Assembly (NCBI RefSeq): GCF_000330505.1
Contig: NW_004440169.1
Coordinates: forward strand, 248,001-312,000
Length of the DNA: 64,000 bases
Origin: Entamoeba invadens IP1
Lineage: Eukaryota > Evosea > Mastigamoebida > Endamoebidae
Reading direction: 5' to 3'
Made by a program: the position numbers and the translations under genes. This document shows positions 20,749-29,855 of this stretch, in pieces. Below the pieces are notes generated by a model. The model was not told the DNA's origin and did no database searches. It saw only the letters and a program-made list of their open reading frames with translations. The first letter of the stretch is position 1. The number at the start of each line of letters is the position of its first letter.

Positions 20749-23574
20749 ATGACAAAAACTGGCTTCCCCCATTCCGACACAAAATGTGTGAATTGTATGA
20801 TGACAAGAAACGTGTCTGCATTATCCAGAGAATCTACTGAAATAATGATAGACAAAGCTGCACTTGAAATAACAGAAAAAAATGTAAAGGAAAAACATAG
20901 TGAATTAAAAAAGACTGAAACTGACAAACAAACAGAAAAAATAACAAAGCAATTGAATATACCAAAGATTCAAAAACACACAATCAAAATATTTGGAAAA
21001 CATTTGTATCAACCAAAAACTATACCAGACAAAACCTCGTATATATCAGTAACTCCACTTAACTTCTTTTATATAGTAGATCAAGTAGTATATGTCACTG
21101 GTGTGTTGGACTATAAGAAAAAGATCCCAACTTTGATACCAAAAGTATTGATGGGGGTAACAGGTTCTGTAAGACAAATAATAGCAAACCACAAGAAGAT
21201 GATATTCATCAATGAAGGTAAAATATACTCGTCGAGTAATTTGAGCGATCCCAACTTGATTAAAAGAGTCAACGATCTTCAGGGGGTCGTTCAAATTAGT
21301 TGTTCAGAAAATCATTATGCAGCACTGACTTCACTTGGCCATGTGTATTTATGGGGAAAGAATCTGAAGTTCGAAATTGGTACAGAACGAGTTGTTCCGA
21401 ATGATCGGCCAAGTCGAATTGAAGAAATATCAACGCATACAATCGTGAAAGTTGTATGTGGTAATGGATATACTGCATGCTTAAATGACAATGGAAAAGT
21501 AATTGTCGTTGGCAGTGAAATGTGTTGGAAATCCAACCAACGATTTGTTGATATAGTCCGTTTCAATGATCATCTTGCTGGACTCACAGCAACTGGAATA
21601 GTTATATTAGAAGATGGTACAATCATAAACAGTGACAATAAAATTACACGGATTAGTGAAGGACTTGGGAGTTTAGTTAGTGAGAGTTCAAACAAAATGT
21701 ATTTATTGAAAGAATTGGAGTGGGTATATGTTGACAATATGGCCAAACAAGAGTGGAGTGGGTGTGAGACAAGTTTAGTGTGTTTCAACAGCAATAAAAT
21801 GAGTTGGATGTGTGGGATGATTGAAACATTTGAACTGTATATTGAACAGCTCCAAGTAATGAAAGAAGTGTATATAGTGAAACTAATTCAAATAGTAAAT
21901 GAAAATAATTTAGACAATGATGAGACGAAAGAACTGAAGAAGAACAAGTTATTCAAGAAAGAAAAGAAGAAAGAAAGACCAAGTCCTCCCTTTAAAAATG
22001 GGTTTTGTGTTATTAAAAGTGAGACATTCGAAGTCTTTGAAAAATTGTATAAGACTTCTTTTAAAATGTATGAAACGTTGTTAAGAAATTACAATTCAAA
22101 ACAGCCATTTGAACATACAGAGTTTTACTTCTATTTCTTTAAAAAGATGTCATCCAAGTTAATATCATTTGCAGACACATTTCCAAGATACACAGAGATG
22201 TTCAACATAATAACAGTGATGAAAAGTCCTTTATATAATGAATTAGAAAGCTTTGGGGCGACACTTTCAGAAGACGTTTCAACACTGTTATTCAATAAAC
22301 ATGTAGACCTCCTTTCAATGGTATTGGTCCCTTTCAAATTTCTATCTAAAATGTATAAAAACTCCACTCAATTAAAGAATATGAACAAAGCCTGTGCCCA
22401 AATTATTTTCGAGAAATTTGAGGAGGTATTGTTCCGGTGTAACGAAAGTCTTAAATTGGAGAACATTAAATCGTTTGAATACGTTTATTCCAACCCACGT
22501 ACTCAAGAACTATTGGTTCAACTCTCTTCATTGGAAGACTTAGTTATTCAATTAACTCGACCAAATTTTAGAGAACCAAAATTTCGAGATATCTTCTTAT
22601 TGATGTTCAGACTCTTCACAACACCTGAGTGCTTTTTAGCATATCTGTTACCTCAATCAAACAACAAAGAATCTTTTGAAACCAAAATGCAGACTTTGGA
22701 CGTTTTGAAAGAGTGGATGGAATGTTACCCTTTGGACTTTTTGAACATTAAAAGTGGTGAGCAGAGTTTGTTGTATTATCTGAAAACAATGAAAGAACCA
22801 TACTCTGCCATTCAGAAAGTTAAAGATGATGTTTATCATATCTTTGAGAAGACTAAACTCCAAACAAAAAATGAAGAATACCCGCCAATCACTTATTTGA
22901 ATATTTTGAGGTATGAAGAGTTTCTCCTCGACCCAACCAAAGTGACAAATACAATGACTTATGTCTATCGAAAGCTCTTCCTTCGCATTACCAAAGTCGA
23001 GTTCTTATATTACTTAGACAAAGAATTGAAAGAAAGCGCCGTGAATATTAAAAATATGATCGACAGCTTCAATTATCTTTCACAGATGTATTCACAGATG
23101 TTTAATGAAGCACCAAAAGATAAGCAACTTCTGATCCTTGAAAACACAATCAAGATGTTAGACATATTTCTTCTCAATGATAGAAATTATCACGCCATAT
23201 GTGGAATAGTATTCGCTTTCATCAGAATTAAAGAGATGGACTCATTTAAGAACAAACTATCTTTAGACCTTAAAAATAGACTCGATTTTTTTGAGAGTTT
23301 GTGTAGTTTTAATAACAACTACAAAAACTTGAGAGACACAATTGGAGTGGACGAGTCCCCTCTTCTCCCCTTTATGGGTATTATAAGTAGAGACTTGGTA
23401 TTTGCCTCTGAATATAATGCATCAAAAGAAGGCGACCTTTTCAATTTTAATAAGCTTAGAATAATGTATAACGTTGTAATGAATGTCATCAACTACCAAC
23501 CCAACAACGTCATTTGTTCAAACAACATCGACGAAAAGTTTCACAAGAAGTTTTGCCAATTCCATGGTGTGTGA
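20749..23574 (+). CDS. RCC1 / RhoGEF-like / REM / RasGEF protein, paralogue 2
   Basis: This is a single-exon gene of 941 residues. The RCC1-type repeat is clearer here than in its neighbour: NHYAALTSLGHVYLWGKN then ...GNGYTACLNDNGKVIVVG at about residues 184-255. A Lys-rich linker (about 385-410) leads to a DH-like helical region (about 417-570; LVPFKFLSKMYKNST). It is followed by a REM motif (about 604-675; FRDIFLLMFRLFTTPECFL) and a CDC25 RasGEF domain (about 712-941; LLPFMGIISRDLVFASEYN...FNFNKLRIMYNVV). It is a predicted cytoplasmic guanine-nucleotide exchange factor for Ras-family and perhaps Rho-family GTPases. It lacks the intron found near the 3' end of the upstream paralogue. The tandem arrangement points to local duplication, but the identity is low, so the duplication is old. 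Confidence 0.87.
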   Translation: MTKTGFPHSDTKCVNCMMTRNVSALSRESTEIMIDKAALEITEKNVKEKHSELKKTETDKQTEKITKQLNIPKIQKHTIKIFGKHLYQPKTIPDKTSYISVTPLNFFYIVDQVVYVTGVLDYKKKIPTLIPKVLMGVTGSVRQIIANHKKMIFINEGKIYSSSNLSDPNLIKRVNDLQGVVQISCSENHYAALTSLGHVYLWGKNLKFEIGTERVVPNDRPSRIEEISTHTIVKVVCGNGYTACLNDNGKVIVVGSEMCWKSNQRFVDIVRFNDHLAGLTATGIVILEDGTIINSDNKITRISEGLGSLVSESSNKMYLLKELEWVYVDNMAKQEWSGCETSLVCFNSNKMSWMCGMIETFELYIEQLQVMKEVYIVKLIQIVNENNLDNDETKELKKNKLFKKEKKKERPSPPFKNGFCVIKSETFEVFEKLYKTSFKMYETLLRNYNSKQPFEHTEFYFYFFKKMSSKLISFADTFPRYTEMFNIITVMKSPLYNELESFGATLSEDVSTLLFNKHVDLLSMVLVPFKFLSKMYKNSTQLKNMNKACAQIIFEKFEEVLFRCNESLKLENIKSFEYVYSNPRTQELLVQLSSLEDLVIQLTRPNFREPKFRDIFLLMFRLFTTPECFLAYLLPQSNNKESFETKMQTLDVLKEWMECYPLDFLNIKSGEQSLLYYLKTMKEPYSAIQKVKDDVYHIFEKTKLQTKNEEYPPITYLNILRYEEFLLDPTKVTNTMTYVYRKLFLRITKVEFLYYLDKELKESAVNIKNMIDSFNYLSQMYSQMFNEAPKDKQLLILENTIKMLDIFLLNDRNYHAICGIVFAFIRIKEMDSFKNKLSLDLKNRLDFFESLCSFNNNYKNLRDTIGVDESPLLPFMGIISRDLVFASEYNASKEGDLFNFNKLRIMYNVVMNVINYQPNNVICSNNIDEKFHKKFCQFHGV

Positions 23575-23938
23575 AATAACAAATTTTGTATTTTTGTTTC
23601 ATGTTTATAATGTTATAGATGACTTTATCTTCTGTACTCTTATGTTTATTCTTCTCAAAAAGACAAATTCTATAAATTTAGTTTTATTAAATTATATAAA
23701 AAATTATGAGTCATGAATACCTCAATAATTGCTATAAGCAAATAAAAAGTATTTCACAAACAATAGCAGGTTTTCTAATGATTTTTTGTTGAATATTAAA
23801 ATGTTTAATAAAATCAACTATACACATTTCTTTCAGATATAGATATATATACTTAGTATTATATGCTAAGCATAATTCATTCGTTAAAACCACGGACTGA
23901 ATTCATAAAGTTTGAAAGGAACATTAAATTCACAAGAG
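23575..23938. other. Intergenic region
   Basis: AT-rich. The last 25 bases contain GGAACATTAAATTCAC, a GAAC core next to an ATTCA initiator-like motif, directly upstream of the ATG at 23939. Confidence 0.4.
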
Positions 23939-25327
23939 ATGACTGCAATGAAGAACATCTTGGAATGTGTTTTGGGAGAAGTTGCACCACTTGCGAATGT
24001 CATTGATATGATTGTTACAGATGAAAGAAGTAAAACACATGACTTAAATATCCAAGAACTCTCTTTGAGCATTTTCAAAAGCAAATATTTTCAAGATCTT
24101 AAGAAAATGGCACAAGACTCCTTGGATGCACTTTCTCGGTATGAGGCACACTTAACATACAATGGAAAGTACATGTTTTATGCTCCAATTAAAGAAAAGG
24201 TTTTGCCGACATTTGCGATGTTGCAAAAGACACTTTTGATATGTGAAACTTTATGCAATGATTGGTTAAATTTGGAAAATGTTAATAGGGCATTTGTAAT
24301 TGAAGGACTCATCTCTGCTGTGCAAGAAATTGCTTCATTTTCGACTCAAGAGCAACTGTGCCGTGCTCTTAATGCGTTTTTAAAGTTCGATGTGGAGACT
24401 TTCATTGCCTTTCAGAAGAGTATCAACAAACAAGAGGAGGATAACAAAGCGAAGAGATATGGCGACCTTGAACGACTACTTGAAACAATCACAACCAAAA
24501 TGCAAAACCGACATACAGTGTTTCCCAAAAGCAAAAAAGAGTATTTTGATTCTATTGTCTTTGAAAATGAGTTGTTTAATGAGAACAGACTCTTATTTGA
24601 AGAAAACATGAGAGCGACTTTAAAACATGAAAATGTTAAGGCAATGGCGGGACAAAAGAGTAAAAAATCACTTAAAAAAGAACCCACGGAGGTGCATCTT
24701 CCAGACGTCATTTCATTCAGTGTTATTATTGACAATAAACGTATTATAAGCACTGTTTTGATCCGTGAGGATGACATTAATGAAGACGTTATAATCACTA
24801 AAAAGTACTTTCCGTACCTTGAAAACGACGGAAGAGTGTTTTATGAAAGGAGTTCATTATATGGGAGTGTCATTGGAATGGAAAATCCAGTCCCTCTAGC
24901 AAAGACGAAAGTCGACAAAGTGATTCAAAAGAAAGACGAAAGTAAAAAAGTGAAAACTTCAGTCGACCAAGAAAGTGAAAGACTTCAAAAAGCCAAAGAA
25001 AAACACAAATTACTCAAACAAAGTCGAGTCAAGTCTTTACTTCACGAAATATCACGGATTTCTTGTGATCGAATTCAAAAGAGTGAAATCAAAGAACAAA
25101 GACAGACTTTTAAAACTAGTTCTTATAGAAGAACTAATGAAGAACGTTTAGCAACTTCAAGCGATCATGGAAAAATGGTTTGTAGGTCTGTTCTTACAAG
25201 AGACAACGTTAAAAATTCAAGGCCATTTACTTTAAATGGAATTGAACTAAAAGAAACTATTGAAGGAGTACAAGCCGAACAAGGCCAAATACCTTTTAAA
25301 GAAACAAATCAAGAAGTTGAGCTATAA
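23939..25327 (+). CDS. Hypothetical helical protein with basic C-terminus
   Basis: The protein has 462 residues. The start is set at ATG 23939 because the longer frame begins at TTG and the GAAC/ATTCA motif lies between. The first 240 residues look all-helical (LECVLGEVAPLANVIDMIV..., LPTFAMLQKTLLICETLC...). A short beta-rich block follows (VISFSVIIDNKRIISTVLI..., about 265-320). The C-terminal 140 residues are strongly Lys/Arg/Glu-rich and probably coiled-coil or disordered. No signal peptide, membrane helix or catalytic motif is seen. The helical N-terminus is loosely reminiscent of GEF or BAR-like bundles, but I do not recognise a family. It converges with the pseudo-helicase gene, with 105 bp between stops. 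Confidence 0.7.
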   Translation: MTAMKNILECVLGEVAPLANVIDMIVTDERSKTHDLNIQELSLSIFKSKYFQDLKKMAQDSLDALSRYEAHLTYNGKYMFYAPIKEKVLPTFAMLQKTLLICETLCNDWLNLENVNRAFVIEGLISAVQEIASFSTQEQLCRALNAFLKFDVETFIAFQKSINKQEEDNKAKRYGDLERLLETITTKMQNRHTVFPKSKKEYFDSIVFENELFNENRLLFEENMRATLKHENVKAMAGQKSKKSLKKEPTEVHLPDVISFSVIIDNKRIISTVLIREDDINEDVIITKKYFPYLENDGRVFYERSSLYGSVIGMENPVPLAKTKVDKVIQKKDESKKVKTSVDQESERLQKAKEKHKLLKQSRVKSLLHEISRISCDRIQKSEIKEQRQTFKTSSYRRTNEERLATSSDHGKMVCRSVLTRDNVKNSRPFTLNGIELKETIEGVQAEQGQIPFKETNQEVEL

Positions 25328-25432
25328 GAAGCTCTTTCTATGTTATGATTGAGTATTTATTCTTACTTCAGATATCCAATACAATCTTCTAGATGTGTTG
25401 GGCTATGTTATACAACAAGAATCAAAAACCAA

Positions 25433-26953
25433 TCACTTGTCCTTCACTTTCTTTACTAACTTCTTCAGCTCCGCTTGCCCTTCAACGTTGTTTTCTACAC
25501 AGAACTTCAGCATCTCCTTTCCTAATTCGTAGTCTTCAAAGCCAAAATCAATATCCACAACACACCCATATGACAACGATATTTTGTTAATGGCATGTTT
25601 GAAGAATTCAAACGACGCGGAAAGCTCATAGAACACCGCAAAGTCGACCAACCGCAAATCGGCGTTTTTGACATGACTATACGCAACAACAAGGACTTCG
25701 TACTTCCGATTCTTAAACGCATTAATCGAAGCGAGGACATACTTTTTGCCCCTTATATCAGTGAGGCACCCAACACCAACCCCACAAAAATTGATTTTCT
25801 CACAAACACTTTCGGCTTCCTCTGCGGTCGACACAAATACGACTCCGCGCTTCCCAAGGTTGTTTTTAATGACTTTGACCAGTTGCTTTTCCTTAGCCTG
25901 TGGTGACATTCCTGAGTGAAGTCTCATCGTGATTTTGGTAAAGTCGATTTCCCCAAATTGGTCTCCAATTTTGACTGTCACAAACTCTCGATTGATTTTC
26001 CCAACAAGATCAACGCACTTTTGTGCAGTTGTGGACGAGAAGAGAGAGAATATCGTGTCCGGTCTAAATTGGCCAAAGATCGATGGCAACCGCTTGTCCC
26101 ACTCTTTGTCCAATTCAATGGACTCCGCCAAGTCACTGCAGACCAAGAGTCGGCAGTTGTCGGTGCTCAACACCTTTCTTCCCAAAAAGTCGAGTAAACG
26201 AATAACAGTACAAACACAGATGTCGCTATCGCCTTGTGCGGCTGCAATCGAGTCGTCAAACGCTATTTTACCAGTAATCTTCAGAACCTTCAACTCGTTT
26301 TGAGCACAAAAGTCGGTGATTTTAGCAGCGATATCATCCACCATATTATACCTGTGTGTCACAATCATAACAGATGGACCAGGTCCCGTCTTTTCAGCAT
26401 GGCACTTCTTCGCAATGAGTAACGACGGGATCAAATACGAATAAAGCCTTCCCGAGTTGATATCAGAAGTTGCAAAGACATTCTTTGCACTCAGAAGGAG
26501 TGGCCAACAGATTGATTGTAAAGGGAGGGGTTGTTTGACACCGACCAGAAGGGGGTTGCATTCTTCTGGGAAGTTGGTTTGGTCCATACTCAGCACAACA
26601 GGGGACTTTTGTGTTACATTTGTTGTTACGTTATTTTCCGTGTAAAAGGTGTTAATAAGTGTTTGGTCTGTAATAGGGTTTCCTAAATATTCGGTATAGT
26701 TTTGAGTGAATTGAGGGAGGGTTGAGAGATCAAAAGACTTTGGTTCTAACACAGAAGGTACGTCTGGTATCACTCTCTTTTGCTTGGGTGTAAAGTCACG
26801 ACGTTGAACAACAGGGCGGAAATTATTAATTGGTTTGTTCGGGTGCGCACCACCGCTGCCGCTCATTGAACGACTTCTGTCGACGTCACTCTTTTCTGTT
26901 TTCTTCGAGCGACCACGTTTTCCTTTTCCACCTAATCCCTTGAGTATGTCCAT
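25433..26953 (-). CDS. DEAD-box-like pseudo-helicase (DDX5-type, motifs lost)
   Basis: The 506-residue protein follows the DDX5/p68 RNA-helicase layout: a basic RNA-binding-like N-terminus, FTQNYTEYL (like the region before the Q motif), NFPEECNPLL...QPLPLQSICWPLLLS (Q-motif region), then two RecA-like halves. Every catalytic motif is altered. The Walker A position reads SDINSGRL (residues 163-170) instead of xTGSGKT, DEAD is replaced by SDLA (273-276), SAT reads SST, PTRELA reads VTHRYN, and HRxGRxGR is replaced by HAINKISLSYG. The reading frame is intact over its full length, so this is a retained protein rather than a dead gene. It probably cannot hydrolyse ATP and may be an RNA- or protein-binding scaffold. 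A GAAC core and an AATTC motif lie just upstream. Confidence 0.85.
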   Translation of the reverse strand: MDILKGLGGKGKRGRSKKTEKSDVDRSRSMSGSGGAHPNKPINNFRPVVQRRDFTPKQKRVIPDVPSVLEPKSFDLSTLPQFTQNYTEYLGNPITDQTLINTFYTENNVTTNVTQKSPVVLSMDQTNFPEECNPLLVGVKQPLPLQSICWPLLLSAKNVFATSDINSGRLYSYLIPSLLIAKKCHAEKTGPGPSVMIVTHRYNMVDDIAAKITDFCAQNELKVLKITGKIAFDDSIAAAQGDSDICVCTVIRLLDFLGRKVLSTDNCRLLVCSDLAESIELDKEWDKRLPSIFGQFRPDTIFSLFSSTTAQKCVDLVGKINREFVTVKIGDQFGEIDFTKITMRLHSGMSPQAKEKQLVKVIKNNLGKRGVVFVSTAEEAESVCEKINFCGVGVGCLTDIRGKKYVLASINAFKNRKYEVLVVAYSHVKNADLRLVDFAVFYELSASFEFFKHAINKISLSYGCVVDIDFGFEDYELGKEMLKFCVENNVEGQAELKKLVKKVKDK

Positions 26954-26978
26954 GAATTGTTGAAACTTTTTCGTTCAA
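26954..26978 (-). promoter_or_regulatory. GAAC and AATTC motifs upstream of the pseudo-helicase
   Basis: On the minus strand TTGAAC occurs about 20 bases before the ATG, and AATTC directly abuts it. This matches the GAAC plus initiator arrangement of Entamoeba core promoters. The assignment is by eye. Confidence 0.4.
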
Positions 26979-27375
26979 TTTTTTTTAATATTTTTATTAA
27001 TAAAAAGGGTTGAACTATTAATGATTTTTTTTAATTATTGTTTTAGCTGAAAAAAGTATTAAAAAATCGGGTTTCTCTAGTAATTAATTAATGTATAGAA
27101 AAACAAATTCTATTTTATAGTTTTTTATTAATAAATTATTAATATTATTTTGAGTGTATAATGGACATATTTTCAATTTTTTTAGATATAACTCAAGTTA
27201 ATTTTAAACGTGTTTTTATTGTATATTTTGGTAATAAACTTAATAACTTTGATAATTCGAAAATATGGTACCAACCAAAATAAAACAATTAAAAACCATA
27301 TAGTATTTTATAGTAAAAAATATTATTATTAAATAATAAAAACCATTTAAGAAATGAATAATATATTTTAAAAAT
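26979..27375. other. Divergent intergenic region
   Basis: AT-rich spacer between the divergent pseudo-helicase and F-box/membrane genes; it must hold both promoters. No repeat or ORF is seen. Confidence 0.4.
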
Positions 27376-28413
27376 ATGACGGTGAACTGGAATTTCTCCA
27401 AACCAAATATCATGCCGGAATTTCAAGACCTTCCAACAACCATCCAGACGAAGATATTTCAATACCTAATGCCAAGTGATTTGATATCAATGGCGTCGAC
27501 TTCTAAACAAGTAAGGTGTGCGATTATGTCAGACGATTTTTTGGTCCAACTTTCTTTAATAGATAACTATGAGGAATACGTGAAAACGCAAGACTCTGAA
27601 CAACTTTTGGAGTTTGAAACATTGCAAGAAACGACTGCGACAGATTGCTTGGAGAAGACATACCCAAAACTCGTTGAAAATTACATTACAGAACAGAAAA
27701 AACAGATCCCAGGCACCAAAGTATTTACAAAGGAATTTTTGGAAGTGTTCAGCACGAAAAGAATATTTAACGTTTTGAATATATTCTTGTGTATTCCACT
27801 TGTGTTGTATTTTTTGCCAAATGTCGGATTCTTTTCATCATTTTTTGGAGTCGGGGCGGTCATTACATACCTCCTGGAAATTAAGGAAACACTCAATAAC
27901 ATCCACAAAGTAATTTACCACAAAGACACACTCATTTATCACGTGTTGCTGATACAATGCTTAATTAAGTATAAAGAAATTATCGCATTCATTTTGACTG
28001 CATTGCTCTTTCCAATTTCTTTGGGGCACCCAATCCTTATGTTTGTAGTTGTGTTGGTGTGGTACGCCTCGCCAAAACTGATCAAAAACGAAATGATGAA
28101 AATTGTTATTGGATTTGCAGTTGCAGTTCTTGTCATGACACTTTGCTCAGTAATTTCAAATTCTGTCGTTCTTTTATTAGCAATTTCTTGTGTACTTTTG
28201 GTGCCATATGTAATAGAAGTTGCTGTGTTCAAATTATATAACAAAAATGTGTGTCCAAAGAACGTCGAGGAAATACTCGTTGGGTTGGCGGTTGGTGGAG
28301 TGATTGGGGTGATGGACACGATCGTAAAAATACCAAGTATTACTGGAACTCTTGTTGGGCTTCTTATGGCAACAATAATAGCTGCTTTTATTTACACACA
28401 TCAATCAAAATAA
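27376..28413 (+). CDS. F-box-like protein with multiple membrane spans (1)
   Basis: The protein has 345 residues. Residues about 13-55 (MPEFQDLPTTIQTKIFQYLM followed by SDLISMASTSKQVRCAI) fit an F-box: L-P, I-x-x-x-I-F-x-Y-L, and a downstream helix with a conserved small/polar pattern. After a charged linker (about 60-130) the rest holds seven to eight hydrophobic segments, for example IIAFILTALLFPISL, ILMFVVVLVWYA, IVIGFAVAVLVMTL, VVLLLAISCVLLVPYVI and LVGLLMATIIAAFIY. F-box proteins normally link Skp1-Cullin ubiquitin ligases to substrates, and fusion to a polytopic membrane domain is unusual. The gene at 37891 has the same layout. The F-box assignment rests on pattern only. Confidence 0.7.
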   Translation: MTVNWNFSKPNIMPEFQDLPTTIQTKIFQYLMPSDLISMASTSKQVRCAIMSDDFLVQLSLIDNYEEYVKTQDSEQLLEFETLQETTATDCLEKTYPKLVENYITEQKKQIPGTKVFTKEFLEVFSTKRIFNVLNIFLCIPLVLYFLPNVGFFSSFFGVGAVITYLLEIKETLNNIHKVIYHKDTLIYHVLLIQCLIKYKEIIAFILTALLFPISLGHPILMFVVVLVWYASPKLIKNEMMKIVIGFAVAVLVMTLCSVISNSVVLLLAISCVLLVPYVIEVAVFKLYNKNVCPKNVEEILVGLAVGGVIGVMDTIVKIPSITGTLVGLLMATIIAAFIYTHQSK

Positions 28414-29855
28414 GTGAATTCTCTTTCATTTTTTATTTTAATTAAATTTAATTATAAAGAATTCTGTTTGAACGAAATTGTGTTATTTTTTTGATCTATA
28501 ACGCTAAATTGAACTTTTTTAAAAAGTGCAACAGCTTTCGTATTGCAAATTGCTCAATTGGATTATTATCATTATTCAGTTTAAAAAAACTGTGTTACAC
28601 CGCTTCCACTGATTTTATAGATTCAAATAATATTAATATAATAAAATGTATGGTACTGTTTACCATGAAGGCTGAAAATGCCTCGTGGAGACTTTTTCTG
28701 TCTGAGGTGGTAATTTGTATTATACCTTTTATTATAATGTTATTAATTATAATTATAAGAACGAAAGGAAGCGGTTAAATCGATAATTGCGTTTTTTATC
28801 CAACTTGTATTAGACAATTATTCTTTTGTGTTTTAAAATTATAATTTAAGTCAAAATTGATTAACGAAATAACATTTGAATGTTTTAACATAATTAATAT
28901 TTTTTTTAATGAGTTTAACAATTGTATTTCAAAAAGAAAATATTTATATTTTAAAAAACTCAAAGCAACAAATAATACTTTATGAATAAAAATATGGTTA
29001 CAAAGAAGTGTTATCAAAGATCTTCGGATGACAAAGAGAAATGTAAAACGAACAAAGACAATATCTTTTCACTCAGTATGTCATACATTTTAAGAAAATA
29101 ATTAATACAATCTATTAAGGTGATATTATATATCATATTATTATTGCTATTTTTATTTTTTTTTGTAACCCAAATAAACAATTTAATTTATAAATTTCTT
29201 GTTGGAAAAAAAAGTAATATTAATTATATTTAGCCCGAGTTAAAATATGTCATATTGATCAACACTTCCAATATGCGTTTTAAACACTGTTGCAATGAAT
29301 GTGTTCGATGTGGTTTAAAAGTGAAAACCTCAAAACAATAAAAATATTAATTTAAATTAATAGAATAAAAATTATTACCAATGAAAATAATTACAACAAC
29401 TTTCCAATTGTTGGATGATTTGTTTCAACAACAATTAATAATATAAAATATTGTAATAAATTTATATAAAATAATAATATAAATCTTTTTGTTTGTAAAT
29501 TATCCAAACAAAATTGTAAAAATGCCATAGTCACAATGTAAGATTTTACGAAACACAAAAGATCTATTAAAGAAAACAATTTATCAAATAAAATTATTAC
29601 AATTGTTATAATTAATTTTTAATTGTTGTTAATAAATCAAACCAAGACCAAAAAATACAACAATCATTTTATTAAGAGTGAATTGTTATTACAATGAATA
29701 AATAAATGGGGTTTCACACACACAAAATGAAAATGCTGATATAAAATAACAAGATAAAAATTTCATACCAATTATTCTATTTTTATTTACACTTGTGGAA
29801 ATTATTTTCGGTCTTTTTAAAATGAAAAAATCTTAAAAAATCCAATCACCAAGAA
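28414..29855. other. Intergenic region upstream of the TMK gene
   Basis: AT-rich, 1.4 kb. Two short open stretches are seen on the plus strand. One is about 28511-28778, with an internal ATG and a hydrophobic C-terminus (VVICIIPFIIMLLIIIIRT). The other is 28982-29101, of 39 codons. Neither has supporting features. AAAATGCTGATATAA at 29730-29744 also occurs upstream of the MADS-box gene (49969-49983). Confidence 0.35.

Noticed and set aside
28511..28778. Small ORF with hydrophobic C-terminus
   Set aside because: It starts at TTG, its only ATG is internal, it has no homology recognised and it sits in AT-rich DNA that favours Ile/Leu codons. It is mentioned only in the intergenic entry.
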